Shown here in pieces: positions 1 to 10,340 of a DNA stretch of 64,000 nucleotides. This DNA comes from Agapanthus africanus (taxonomy: Eukaryota; Streptophyta; Magnoliopsida; Asparagales; Amaryllidaceae): NCBI GenBank assembly GCA_030015575.1, contig CM057342.1:262656867-262720866 (forward strand), in the 5' to 3' direction. The notes below the pieces were generated by a model. That model searched no databases, was not told the DNA's origin, and worked only from the letters and a program-made list of their open reading frames with translations. Made by a program: the position numbers and the translations under genes. The stretch's first letter is position 1; each line of letters begins with the position of its first letter.

Positions 1-953
1 TATTGACCAAAAGGGACGTCGATGAGCGAACTCATCCTGACACCCTACTGAGCCTGTCAGTGACAATATCCGTACAGTCCGGCCCGTTCGTCTATGAGCA
101 TCGCATGGCGGACCTAGGGGGTTGGTAAAAGTCAGACCCCCAATAGCGGTACAAGTCGTGTCGGAGTGTAGCCCAGAACACCCTGAGATACTACTGGAAT
201 ACCTACCAGCAAATCTCCTGCCCTGGCCAAGGACTTTTCATGTACTGGCTCTCCTAGACACAGCGCGACCTCACCCCCAATACCGGGAGAGACGAACCCC
301 TGCAGATCCGCTCACTGCCTCCATGTGGCTCGGGACTGTACCCAACTAAAACCTGTTTGCACGTCTCCTTTGAGCATAGTAGGGTAGTAATCAAAGCACA
401 GTGGGAACTCACACGAGACAAATGACGATCTCAGGTCGATGAACTAACCTATACACATGTCACCAGGGAACTGCTATCCGACGTCAGGTATAATACCAAC
501 TAGCAGGTTCCCGGCGAGTCCTGTCCGGTGTACTCATAACCCATTGAGCACCTGTATACATCTTAGGTGAACCAACTGACACCAGTGGCTTGTGAGACCG
601 GCTACCGCCCCTCGTCGGGGTCTCGACTGTATACACTAGTCAACTCCGGAGTATCGATGCCCTGTCTCGAAACTCCCACGACTAGGGACCTTTTAAGGAT
701 GTGCTTATAGACTCCAGCTCTCACGTATATGATCGCCCTCATACTGCTGGTAGTCAAGCAAGAATCCTAGGGGCTCTATCAACGTGTAATAGCGACTCGT
801 AAGGTCACCTAAAGCAGTACATAATGATAAAGATAAACCAGATAGCATACTATCATCTCGAGTAAGACTGTCCTACCGGCATAGGTCCTCCTCAATCATT
901 GCAATCACGTGCCTGTGATCCAATAATTGACTCTGAGGGCACTATATCCAACA
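1..953 (-). repeat. E3 3' LTR, partial
   Basis: This is the first 953 bp, in element sense, of E3's 3' LTR; the rest lies left of the window. It matches 18085-19026 of E3's 5' LTR almost base for base, and both LTRs of E4 (reverse complement) and E6. The LTR terminus is the TCCAACA at 947-953, immediately followed by the PPT complement. The short open frames inside, for example at 122-349, also occur in the other LTR copies and are not genes. Confidence 0.9.
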
Positions 954-964
954 ATCTCCCACTT
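954..964 (-). other. E3 polypurine tract
   Basis: Read on the - strand this is AAGTGGGAGAT, directly abutting the TGTTGGA start of the 3' LTR. The same 11-mer sits at this place in E4, E6 and E7. In copia elements the PPT primes plus-strand DNA synthesis. Confidence 0.85.
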
Positions 965-3480
965 GCACTCAAGGCTAATTATTGCGATGTCGCATACTCA
1001 CAGCCCGTGTGATACCGAACACCCAACTTCTCTACTAGTCATTCTTACAAAGCTCGTTTGCGAAACTATTGCGTTCGAAGAATAGCCTCAGTGAGTGGAT
1101 CCGCTGTGATGTTTCTTTCTATGTCTCTCTATATCCTATGTTCGCGGAGAAAGCCATCTCCCGAAATGAGCAATACCTGTCTTAGAATGTCTGGATGTCT
1201 GATGGGACCTAGCTCATAAATGAACTCCAAATCCAAACTTCTTAGACTGTATCGTCAACTGAACTTAATCAGTATCCTGCACCATGCCTCCCTCAGTATC
1301 CAACTGGACCACCTGTCCAATATACTGCCCCTCGTCAGAGGGAAAACTATAACTCTGACAGTCACTCTGTCATCTAGGTCACCTTGGAAGCCTGGAATGA
1401 TAACCGTCTCCTAAAGGAGGTTGCCGTTATCATTTCCCTAGAACATCCACTTATGTTCTAAAACTGCTTCCTAATGTTTCTTCAGGATTGGATTAATATC
1501 AACTTATTGCATCTACTGCAAGAACAACATCTGGTGTGGTATTGACATCTCATGATTGACTCAATTGCCTAAGCAACTGATCTGCCAATCATGCATATCC
1601 CTCTCTATTTTAGTCTGTAAGACACCTTTAAGGAGGGTGACTCCATCACCTGCAGGTATACTACTATGCCAGGAGTCGTCCATTCTAAATACTTATAGAA
1701 TGCTGTCTAAGTACCCAGATTGGGAAACCACCCAAATCTAGATCTAATAGCATAGATCCAGTAACCAGAATGTCTGATATAATATCCAAGTCCTATGTGG
1801 AGAAACCACTATGTGACAACCAAAGTATAACCGACCGTAGTATAGGAATATCACTTCCTACTCAGTGTATGTCATCCAAATACCAGGACATCACACCCTA
1901 CTACCTTCTTAACAGATCCATCCCCTATTCTGATGAAGTCAAACCTATGACTGTCACATCAGAAATAGATGATCTATCTCCGCTTCATCTGCTTTAGTCT
2001 ATAAATAGACATAAGCCAACTGTCCACCAATGCTTCCGCTGCTCCCACTGACTACGACAACCCTCTGGCAGAGTCATATACACGTGTACTTCTAAAGCTA
2101 GTTTAGAACGACGCTATACTCATCCTCCTGCCGGGTCTTACAGTCTGGAACAACAGCAATGGCAAGTCTGGGTAAACAAGAACCTCCCTGCCACCGTCCC
2201 TGAGCATACCGAAGTACCTCTCGGGTGCCTGAGGTTACCCACCATATCTGCGGAGTGGCCAATGGAATGTCAAACCAGATTGAATCTTTAGGTTCTTTAT
2301 CAAATCTTCAGTAATCGTTTGCGGTTCTGGAATCACTTCCAGTTCTACCATACTCCCACTATTGTTTTCTGAAAAAATCCATTTTTATTAAAAATGTGGC
2401 GAGTCAAGAACAATATCACTATTGATCTTCCATATGGTAGAAAGTCAACCCTCGTCATAGCCCGGGTCAACCCACAAACAGCCATTACAGAAATGTGCCT
2501 TGAGTCATCCAGAGTCTGGTTTTAAGCATAAGCTGGACAACTCCCCGTATCTTAACAATGTTAAGATATGAACTGTTCTATATCCAATACAGGAACAGAG
2601 GCACTGATTTAATTGAACCAGATTCAAATCATGCAGCTGTCTCTAGTGCATGTCAAGTAAATGGAGAGAGGTCGATCAACGTTACTCAACTTAGGAATGC
2701 TTCCAATTATGAGTAACCTGAAAGAGAAGCAAGTTCTGTTAACTATCAACTGAATACCATGCACAAGTATCTACATCTTTGATCACCTTGAAGAATCCTG
2801 ATGCTTGCAACATCTGGTTCTCTACTTTATTCTTATACCTATAACTTCTCAAAACTCAGACCCTGTGTTTCTACGAAACACCTGTCTAAGAACTAGAGAA
2901 GTCACAAGTAAACAGAATATAGTACGAGCACCTACCCCTCTGTCCTAATGGACACTGGACAATATACAATACTCTGTATAAGTCCCCTGAGTCTAGTGAC
3001 TCATTCACTGTGTGTCGTAGGTTGAAAACTGTACTTATGGTTAAGAAGAATTACACCGCTGTTCAATGCTCCTTACCTAACCATCCACTGGTATAGGTAA
3101 ATGTCATAGACATAATTTCAAAAAGGTATATCTCACTCTATAAAAATAGACGTACAGATATATCAATTTGAAATTGGTGCATAACAACGGATATTCAAAA
3201 CCAAATATTTGCCGTCCGGCAAACAACCCAGGTGACTTCCTCAAATATCACCAATTACAACGAATCCCGATTTAATGAGGATGATCACCTAATTCCTAAT
3301 AACTCACTCCCACTCATCATCTGTAAAACCATACAGATGTGAGAATCATACCTGGTAAATACATACCCTGGAGCAAGTGTCTAATTAGGAAATCAGTTTT
3401 CTTTTAACAGTACACAGTGAAACTGAAACATTGAAATGTTTCGATGGGGTATCCCGGTATTCCTAGTAATGCTTCTTCTA
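965..3480 (-). pseudogene. E3 decayed pol (protease/integrase/RT/RNase H fossil)
   Basis: No usable frame remains, but the sequence runs colinear with the pol region of E4, and parts align with E2. Landmarks in element order are the block near 3010-3050 matching the pre-integrase region, integrase-like sequence around 2500-2950, the linker after integrase near 2250-2400, an RT remnant near 2030-2110, a YxDDI-like codon run near 1870-1890 and RNase H-like sequence down to about 1040. Stops and indels occur throughout. The + strand short frames here (1220-1414, 1556-1741, 1770-1997) are chance openings antisense to the fossil. Confidence 0.65.
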
Positions 3481-4310
3481 TTATCCAGATTCACAACTGT
3501 AACCGTATATCTCTTTGCCATCTCTCCAAATCCCTTTATATGTCTTTAGTCATTACCTTCTGTACACCCCTTTAGGCTAAATGGTTTTCTACCTTCCCTA
3601 CCGTTCGGCACCAGCCTATGGTTTGGAAGAAGACTATCCAATAAGCATAATGGGTGTACTGCCCTAATCCTAGGAGCACTCGCAATGCGAGAGAAGGTGA
3701 AGATAAAAGACAACCGAATAAACCTTATTCCTATTTCTCCCGAACCAGGATCCATCCCCGAACTGGAAAAAGTTCCTTTCGAGTTCGTATATAACCATAC
3801 GATGGAGTATCCAATAAACTTGGGATCTTCGTAGTGATACGGAGTGTCCTGGAGAAATACAAAGGTGATTTAGGATTGGCGAAGAAATACTTGGTTTGGT
3901 CGTGAATAGCAGTCGCAATTTACTTTTCCCTCTTACTAATCCCTTTCTTTGTCTTAACTTAATACCTTCTGTACACCGCTTAGGCTAACTGGTTTTCTTC
4001 ATTCCCTGCCGGTCGGCACCTGCCTATGGTTTGGAAGAAGACTATCCAATTTGCGTAATAGGTGTACTACCTCCTAAACCAAGGAGTACTCGCAACCTGA
4101 GAGAAGGTAAAAGGAAAAGACAACTGAATAGTCCTATTCGTTTTCTCTAGAACCGGAAACCATCCTCGAATTCCTTCGAGTTCGTATATAACCATACGAT
4201 GGTTTTGTCCAATGGAAGTGGACGTTCGTAGTAATACGGGGTGTCCCGGAGAAAAGGGTAAAAGTAGGAGTGGCAATGAGGTTTGCAACTCTGACAATCC
4301 AAAAGCCAGT
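3480..4310 (-). pseudogene. E3 decayed gag region with about 400-bp tandem duplication
   Basis: Two diverged direct copies of about 400 bp lie side by side; each contains a variant of GGCTGGTGCCGAACGGTAGG and of CCATCGTATGGTTATATACG (given in element sense). They fill the place where gag would be and match the duplications in E4 (9100-9870) and E6 (31240-32090). No gag protein is encoded; the short frames at 3546-3918 and 4067-4297 are fragments of this repeat. Confidence 0.6.
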
Positions 4311-4460
4311 GTTAAGAAGGTTCGGTCAACTTGGTCACTGAGTCATAGTCTAGGGTCGGGTCAATGGTCGCTGCCAAAGAGAGAGAGAAAAGAAACACTC
4401 AGCTTGCACTCTAACCTAGATCAGAATGGTTATCACTTTATCTAATCTGGAAACCTCCCA

Positions 4461-4465
4461 CTGTA
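4461..4465. other. Target-site duplication of E4, left copy (CTGTA)
   Basis: CTGTA here and at 14714-14718 flank E4 directly. The unoccupied site can be seen in E6, where CCCACTGTACC is continuous at about 32215-32225. This shows that E4 was inserted into E3. Confidence 0.95.
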
Positions 4466-5550
4466 TGTTGGAGATAGTGCCCTCAGAGTCAATTATTAGG
4501 TCACAGGTACGTGATTGTAATGATTGAGGGAGGACCTATCCCAGTAGGACAGTCTTGCTCGAGATGATAGTATGCTATCTGGTTTACCTTTATCATCGTG
4601 TACTGCTTTAGGTGACATGACACGTCGCTATTACACGTTGATAGAGCCCCTAGGATTCTTGCTTGACCACCAGCAGTATGAGGGCGATCATATAAGTGGG
4701 AGCTGGGGGTCTATAAGCTTATCCTTAAAAGGTCCCTAGTCGTGGGAGTTTCGAGACTGGGCATCGATACTCCATTAGTAGACTAGTGTATACAGTCGAG
4801 ACCCCGACGAGGGGCGGTGGCCGGTCTCACAAGCCACTGGTGTCAGTTGGATCACCTAAGATGTATACAGGTGCTCATTGGGTTATGAGTACACCGGACA
4901 GGACTCGCCGGGAACATGCTAGTTGGTCATATACCAGACGTCAGATGGCAGTTCCCTGGTGACATGTGTGCAGGTTAGTTCATCGACCTGGGGATCGTCA
5001 TTTGTCTCGTGTGAGTTCCCACTGTACTTTGATTACTACCCTACCACGGCTCAAAGGAGTCGTGCAAACAGGTTTTAGTTGGGTACAGTCCCGAGCCACA
5101 TGGAGGCAGTGAGCGTATCTTCAGGGGTTCGTCTCTCCCGGTATTGGGGGTGAGGTCGTGCTGTGTCTAGGAGAGCCATTACACAAAGTCCTTGGCCAAG
5201 GCAAGGAGATTTACTGGTAGGTATTCCAGTAGTATCTCAGGGTGTTCTGGGCTACACTCCGACACGACTTGTACCGCTTTTGGGGGTCTGACTTTTACCA
5301 ACCCCCTAGGCCCGCCATGCGATGCTCATAGACGAACGGACCGGACTGCACGGATATTGTCACTGACAGGCTCAGTTGGGTGTCGGGGTGAGCTTCCTCA
5401 TCGACGTCCCATTTGGTCAGTACCTGGTAGCCCGTCACGTATTGGCTTATACCTCTGACGTACTAGTGGTTAAATCCACAACCAAGGTGTTGACGAGTCT
5501 TTAGAGTCCCCCACATTCAGTTACTCAGCTTTCGGGCGAAAGGTTGTAGA

Positions 5551-5704
5551 GGCCGTATGGAGATATGGCAAGGTCCGATCAGATACGTGCGGTATTGCAC
5601 GGATCAGGATCGGACAGTTTGTACTATAGGCCGTATGGTTATATGGCAGGGTTTGATCAGATACGTGCGGTATTGCACGGATCAGGATCGAACAGATATT
5701 ACTA
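5551..5704 (+). repeat. Tandem 78-bp LTR module, two copies
   Basis: Copies at 5551-5628 and 5629-5704 each begin GGCCGTATGG and contain GATCAGATACGTGCGGTATT followed by GCACGGATCAGGATCG. The core CGTGC-GGTATT-GCACG is an inverted repeat flanked by CGATC/GATCG-like arms. The pair recurs at 13542-13695 in the 3' LTR. E6's LTRs also have two copies and E3's LTR has one. Position well upstream of the presumed start site suits a regulatory role, which is inference. Confidence 0.8.
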
Positions 5705-6555
5705 GCCGGTTTTGGTATAAGCCGGACCTAGTATAGTACAGTGTAGACTTTGTCTCATTGCATTTGTATTTCGGTCGAAATACAGATGCGGGTGTGTATG
5801 CACAGTATCGGGGTTTTCCTGTAATTTATTACGGGACCGGTTTTATGGAGTTGCCAGTTTGCTTTCCGTTTCGGCCAATTTCCATTGTTCCGTTCATTGG
5901 CCGAAGTTTGGTGGAGGAGGGTTTATTTGCATTGTTGCAAATAGGCATTAGTGGAGGGGTTTCTTTGCATCTTGTTTCATCATGATGGTTTTCATGATGA
6001 GCACCATACCATGACCTTTTGACTTGATCACTTCATGATAGCTTGACTTTGGATGTCATCATGGTTGTTGTTGATTGGTTAGTGGAGTATGGATTTGGTT
6101 GTGATGATAATTTCTTTTCACCATTCTTTTTCTCTCATGATTATAGTAGTGGTTGAATCATCCATACACCACACACTCTCTCTCTCCAATCTTACTCCCT
6201 CTTTTGTTTGGCCGGCCATTCCAAATGGTGGGGTTGGATTCATTTTTATGTGTGGCATTTTGTTTCTCATGCTCACTAGAAAAGCCCTCTAGTTCATTTC
6301 CAAAAAGTTCTTCTCTTTTCTTCCACAAAATGGCACAACTCCAAACCCCAAAAATGAGACTCCTTCTCTACGAATTCTACAACGAATCTTGGGCACGTCG
6401 AGTAGCCGGCTTCGTGCCCGAGTTGCCTCGGCATTGAGGTGGGAGCCCGTAAACAAAGTAGGCGATGTGGTGCACTTCCGGCGACGAGGAGGAGACGGGA
6501 CTTTTCCGCAGGAGATCGGGACCATGACGAGAAGACCGGAGGACTTGGATCGTCG

Positions 6556-6568
6556 GTATATATCTATT
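6556..6568 (+). promoter_or_regulatory. Candidate TATA box of E4 5' LTR
   Basis: GTATATATCTATT lies about 155 bp before the LTR end; a similar GGTATATCTC is found at the equivalent place in E6's LTRs. In copia LTRs transcription starts inside the LTR, so this is a plausible TATA box. No start site can be proven from sequence. The same motif recurs at 14547-14559. Confidence 0.35.
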
Positions 6569-6723
6569 CCCATTCTTGTAGATAGCTTAGACTAGTTAAT
6601 GGTTCGATCCAGGTTACAGTGCGCGGTGGTGCCGGTTTGCTAAGTCCGCAAAAATTTAAGTTATTCACCGCTTCCACATTCCGGCGTCGGATTGACGGCC
6701 GGGGCGCCGCCGTGCACTTACAG

Positions 6724-6736
6724 TGGTATCAGAGCC
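6724..6736 (+). other. E4 primer-binding site (initiator-Met tRNA type)
   Basis: TGGTATCAGAGCC begins two bases after the 5' LTR. This is the usual plant copia sequence complementary to the 3' end of initiator methionine tRNA. It is intact here, whereas E3's equivalent is decayed. Confidence 0.9.
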
Positions 6737-7481
6737 TCGCCATTAACTTAGTCTAACTTTGTGTAATGTGTTTGCATTTCCGATCGATCAAAAAGTTCCA
6801 AAACTGCATTTTAGTTCGCATCAGTTTCTGTTGAAAATTTTTGGTCTCGAAAATTTTTTCAGGTTATAAAATATTGATGTACTGGAAAATCTAAGAGTTC
6901 TGTAAAAATTTGACGAAGTAACTCCACAGTTGGAGCGCGGAACCGCCGCAAAAACCCCATTTGTGCGGCCCTTCCGCCGCGCACTATTCACATCACTTCA
7001 CCATTTTTTTACAGAGGCCTTCTGGGCTTAAAATATGGGCTTTGGAATATTAAAGTTGGGCCAATTGTTTCTGTGAGTGCTACAGTTTTCTTTGGGGCCC
7101 ACTTGTTAATTGTTTGATCAATCGGAAATTTTTTAAACACATTTTTCACAGTATTTACATTATATCTGCGACCGTGAATGTCACTCGATCGGTAAATCCG
7201 GTCTAACTGCTATAGCCCGGTTAGACGGATTTGCGAACGTGACTTTCACGTTGATGTTCTATGTATTTGCTGTGATGTTGCGGATCGGTCGTGGGGATAG
7301 CCTGGATGCAATGCTAGTACTGTGCTGTTGTATTATGTACATTTGATATTGCGGGGCGAGCGTCCGACATGTGGACTGCCGTCACTGCCTGATTGTATTA
7401 TTATTTTGGGGCACGACCTGGTTGCGGTCGATGTACCCGGTGTATGTATATTTTACTTTCTGTACTAGGATTGCCCCGCGG

Positions 7482-7735
7482 AGGGGTGCACGGATAGCCG
7501 GGTTCTGGAGGGCAACAAGCCCGCATCTCATGGCATTGAGACGGAGGGGGCTTCACTCTAGGATTGGCGGGCTATTCGCCGCACTCGTAGGGGGTACAGG
7601 TTGACCCAGGAGGGGTGCCCAAGTTGCCGGATTCCGTGAAGTGCTGGGTGGTCCATTCACGGCGCTGAAGGGGGCTGCCTCGCTTCAGGTTTTGGCGGGT
7701 GACTTGCCGCGCCCGTAGGGGTCTAGGATTTCATT
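7482..7735 (+). repeat. Diverged tandem repeat, period about 129 bp, in E4 leader
   Basis: Both units start AGGGGTGC and run through a GGATTGGCGGG- or GTTTTGGCGGG-like stretch to GCACTCGTAGGGG or GCCCGTAGGGG. The same pair is present in E3 (about 16000-16190) and E6 (about 33430-33680), while E7 and E2 show a single unit. It therefore looks like a duplication specific to the E3/E4/E6 family. Confidence 0.6.
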
Positions 7736-8152
7736 GCACAGGCTATCCACACGACCAGGGGAACGTCGGGTTTCAGCAGTGGCTCTGTGAAACCCGGGGA
7801 TCCCAGATATCTGTATTGTTTCTGTGATGCTGTTCATTTTCTGTGATGTTGCATTTTATTCACGCCTTGAGCGAAATATAATATATTGGTATATATATTA
7901 GTAGATGTTGTATATGTTTTGCATCCGTGCTAGTCCAGTCCCCGCTCTGTCGTTAGTAAGCTAACCTAACGGGTAATGACGGGACCCAGTGGCGAATGCG
8001 GATGGCATATACGTACATCAGTATATTTTCGTTCTTTGTGGTGTGATCAATTGATGGGACTGCATTGATTCGGATCAATGCAAGTTAAAAACAAACCTAA
8101 TCTGATGTTGTTGGAACACTTTTCAAAAAGCTGTTATTGCAAGGACGTTTAC

Positions 8153-8384
8153 TTTTGTTTTGCATCGTGGTATTCATTGGAATATCCTGCTCCTCAGTCG
8201 ACGAGGCAAGGGCCGAGATCCCTTCACCGGGAGTGACCCCTTGGACAAAAGTTTGCGTCAGGGCAATGACTTCACTATAGCCGATTACTTTTGCTTTGCA
8301 CCGTGGTATTCAGTTGAAATATCCTGCACCCCATTCCACGGGGAAAGAGCCGAGATCCCTTCACCGGGAGTGACCTCTTTAGCA
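8153..8384 (+). repeat. Tandem repeat, period 136 bp, in E4 leader
   Basis: Units at about 8153-8248 and 8289-8384 share GGTATTCA, ATATCCTGC and CCGAGATCCCTTCACCGGGA. Equivalent pairs occur in E3 (about 15286-15500), E6 (about 32778-33005) and E7 (43778-44009), but not in E2, whose leader lacks the unit. Confidence 0.75.
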
Positions 8385-8523
8385 ACGGTTTTCGTCACTA
8401 TATTTTCAAAAAGCTATCCGTTCCTTCGACGATATCAAGTTCATTACGTTAAAGGTTTTCGCCAGAAACCATTCGTAGCCCTCCGTCGTTTCATATGGGT
8501 AGTCAATAGTATTCAAGCTGTGT

Positions 8524-8720
8524 TTGTTGGCCTTAGTCAAGGCACAGTGTTTGGTAGCTATTGGGTATTCATATGCTGCATAGATAGATGCGTTGGTTTG
8601 GGACAGTCGTATAGCCTTGTTGGCCCTAGTCAAGGGCTTGTACGGATGGATTCAAATTAACCTGGATAATGACGGGTAGAACTTGACATGTGACTTATGA
8701 TTTGTTGGCCTTAGTCAAGG
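8524..8720 (+). repeat. Three spaced copies of a near-palindromic leader motif in E4
   Basis: TTGTTGGCCTTAGTCAAGG occurs at 8524-8542, at 8617-8635 with CCCTAG in place of CCTTAG, and at 8702-8720. Spacing is 93 and 85 bp. The half CCTTAGTCAAGG is nearly its own reverse complement. A triplet at the same relative place exists in E2, E3, E6 and E7, each element with its own version. Confidence 0.8.
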
Positions 8721-9019
8721 TCATAAGAGCATGGGGTAAAAATCACATCGGGAGTTTCAAAAGAACTGAAACTTGCCAGATATGCGCATACCATCTGGAG
8801 TGTGATGACGTGAGCGGATTCCGTCACGTTATCATGCGATGATAGTTGGATCCCGATTCCCACTGATGAGTTAGTTTACTCCTCGGGTAACCCCGACTAA
8901 TTCTTCTTTCAGGTTTGGAGGAGAATTTGAGGTACAGTGGGAGGATTCCAGATTAGATAAATTGGTAACCATTCTGATCTAGGTTAGAGTGCACGCTGAG
9001 TGTTTCTTTTCTCTCTCTC

Positions 9020-9870
9020 TTTGGCAGCGACCATTGACCCGACCCTAAGACTTTGACTCAGTGACCAAGTTGACCGAACCTTCTTAAACACCGGCTTTTG
9101 GATTGTCAGAGTTGCAAACCTCATTGCCACTCCTACTTTTACCCTTTTCTCCAGGACACCCCGTTTTACTACGAACGTCCACTTCCATTGGACAAAACCA
9201 TCGTATGGTTAGATACGAACTCGAAAGAATTTATTCGAGGATGGTTTCCGGTTCTAGAGAAAACGGATAGGATTATTCAGTTGTCTTTTCCTTTTACCCT
9301 CTCTCAGGTTACGAGTACTCCTTGGTTTAGGGGTAGTACACCTATTACGCAAATTGGATTGTCTTCTTCCAAACCTTAGGCTGGTGCCGACCGGTAGGGA
9401 ATGAAGAAAACCAATTAGCATAACGATGGTGTGCAGAAGGTATTAAGTTCAGACAAAGCAAGGGATTAGTAAGAGGGCAAAGTAAATTGCAACAGATATT
9501 CACGACCAAACCAAATATTTCGTTACCACTCCCACATCACCTTTGTATTTCTCCAGGACACTCCGTATCACTACGAAGATCCACAGTTTATTTGGATACT
9601 CCATCGTATGGTTATATACGAACTCGAATGGAACTGGTTCCAGTTCGAGGATGGATTCTGGTTCAGGAGAAATAGGAATAAGGGTTATTCAGGTGTCTTT
9701 TATCTTCACCTTCTCTCGCATTGCGAGTGTTCCTAGGATCGGGACAGTACACCCATTATGCTTATTGGATAGTCTTCTTCCAAACCATAGGCTGGTGCCG
9801 AACGGTAGGGAAGGAAGAAAACCATTTGGCCTAAAGAGGTGTACAGAAGGTAAAGACTAAAGACATATGA
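9020..9870 (+). pseudogene. E4 decayed gag with about 402-bp tandem duplication
   Basis: The stretch follows the conserved TTTCTTTTCTCTCTC-like pre-gag sequence. At the point where E2 has its gag start codon, E4 has ATT. Two diverged copies follow, offset 402-411 bp, each with CCAGGACAC, a CCATCGTATGGTTA-like block and GGCTGGTGCCGA. The short frames at 9098-9379 and 9543-9860 are the two copies read in sense and show no gag domain. This duplication is family-wide in E3, E4 and E6. Confidence 0.6.
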
Positions 9871-10340
9871 AGGGATTTGGAGAGGTGGCAAAGAATTATA
9901 CGGTTACAGTCGTGAATCTGGAAGAGGCATTACTAGGAATACCAGGATACCCCATCGAAACATTTCAATGTTTCAGTTTCACTGTGTAATGTTAAAGGAA
10001 AACTGATTTCCCGATTAGACACTTACTCCAGGGTATGTATTTACCAGGTACGATTCTCACATCTGTATGGTTTTACAGATGATGAGTGGGAGTAGGTTAT
10101 TGGGAATTGGGTGATCATCCTCATTGTATCGGGATTCGTTGTAATCGGTGATATTTGAGGAAATCACCTGGGCTGTTTGCCGGTCGGCAAATATTTGGTT
10201 TTGAATATCCGCTGTTATGCACCAATTTCAAATTGATATATCTGTACGTCTATTTTCATAGAGTGAGATATACCTTTCTGAAATTATGTCTACGACATTT
10301 ACCTATATCAGTGGATGGTTAGGTAAGGAGCATTAAGCAG
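9871..10340 (+). other. E4 unassigned fossil interval
   Basis: No frame and no recognisable domain. It is colinear with E3 and E6. It lies between the gag fossil and the pre-integrase-like block and probably represents decayed late gag and protease, judged only by position. Confidence 0.4.

Larger units (their letters stand above)
4466..6722 (+). repeat. E4 5' LTR (2257 bp)
   Basis: It starts TGTTGGAG and ends CACTTACA, immediately before the PBS. It includes two tandem copies of a 78-bp palindrome-rich module (5551-5704), a TATA-like motif near 6556 and a GC-rich tail with the inverted repeat CGTC-GGATT-GACG. The open frames at 5192-5458, 5758-5985, 6089-6437 and 6389-6595 all recur in the 3' LTR and have no recognisable protein similarity. 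Confidence 0.95.
6737..9019 (+). other. E4 long leader (non-coding) between PBS and gag fossil
   Basis: About 2.3 kb without a convincing gene. It holds, in order: an imperfect GC-rich hairpin (6935-6982); a diverged tandem repeat of about 129-bp period (7482-7735); a 136-bp-period tandem repeat around CTTCACCGGGAGTGA (8153-8384); three copies of TTGTTGGCCTTAGTCAAGG (8524-8720); and a second PPT-like AGTGGGAGG at 8936. The order is the same, in reverse complement, in E3 and E6, and partly in E7 and E2. The 166-codon frame at 8160-8660 spans the tandem repeat and resembles no known protein. Confidence 0.75.

Noticed and set aside
6724-6736. Possible tRNA gene fragment at TGGTATCAGAGCC
   Set aside because: Only the short PBS complementary to the tRNA 3' end is present; no cloverleaf follows.
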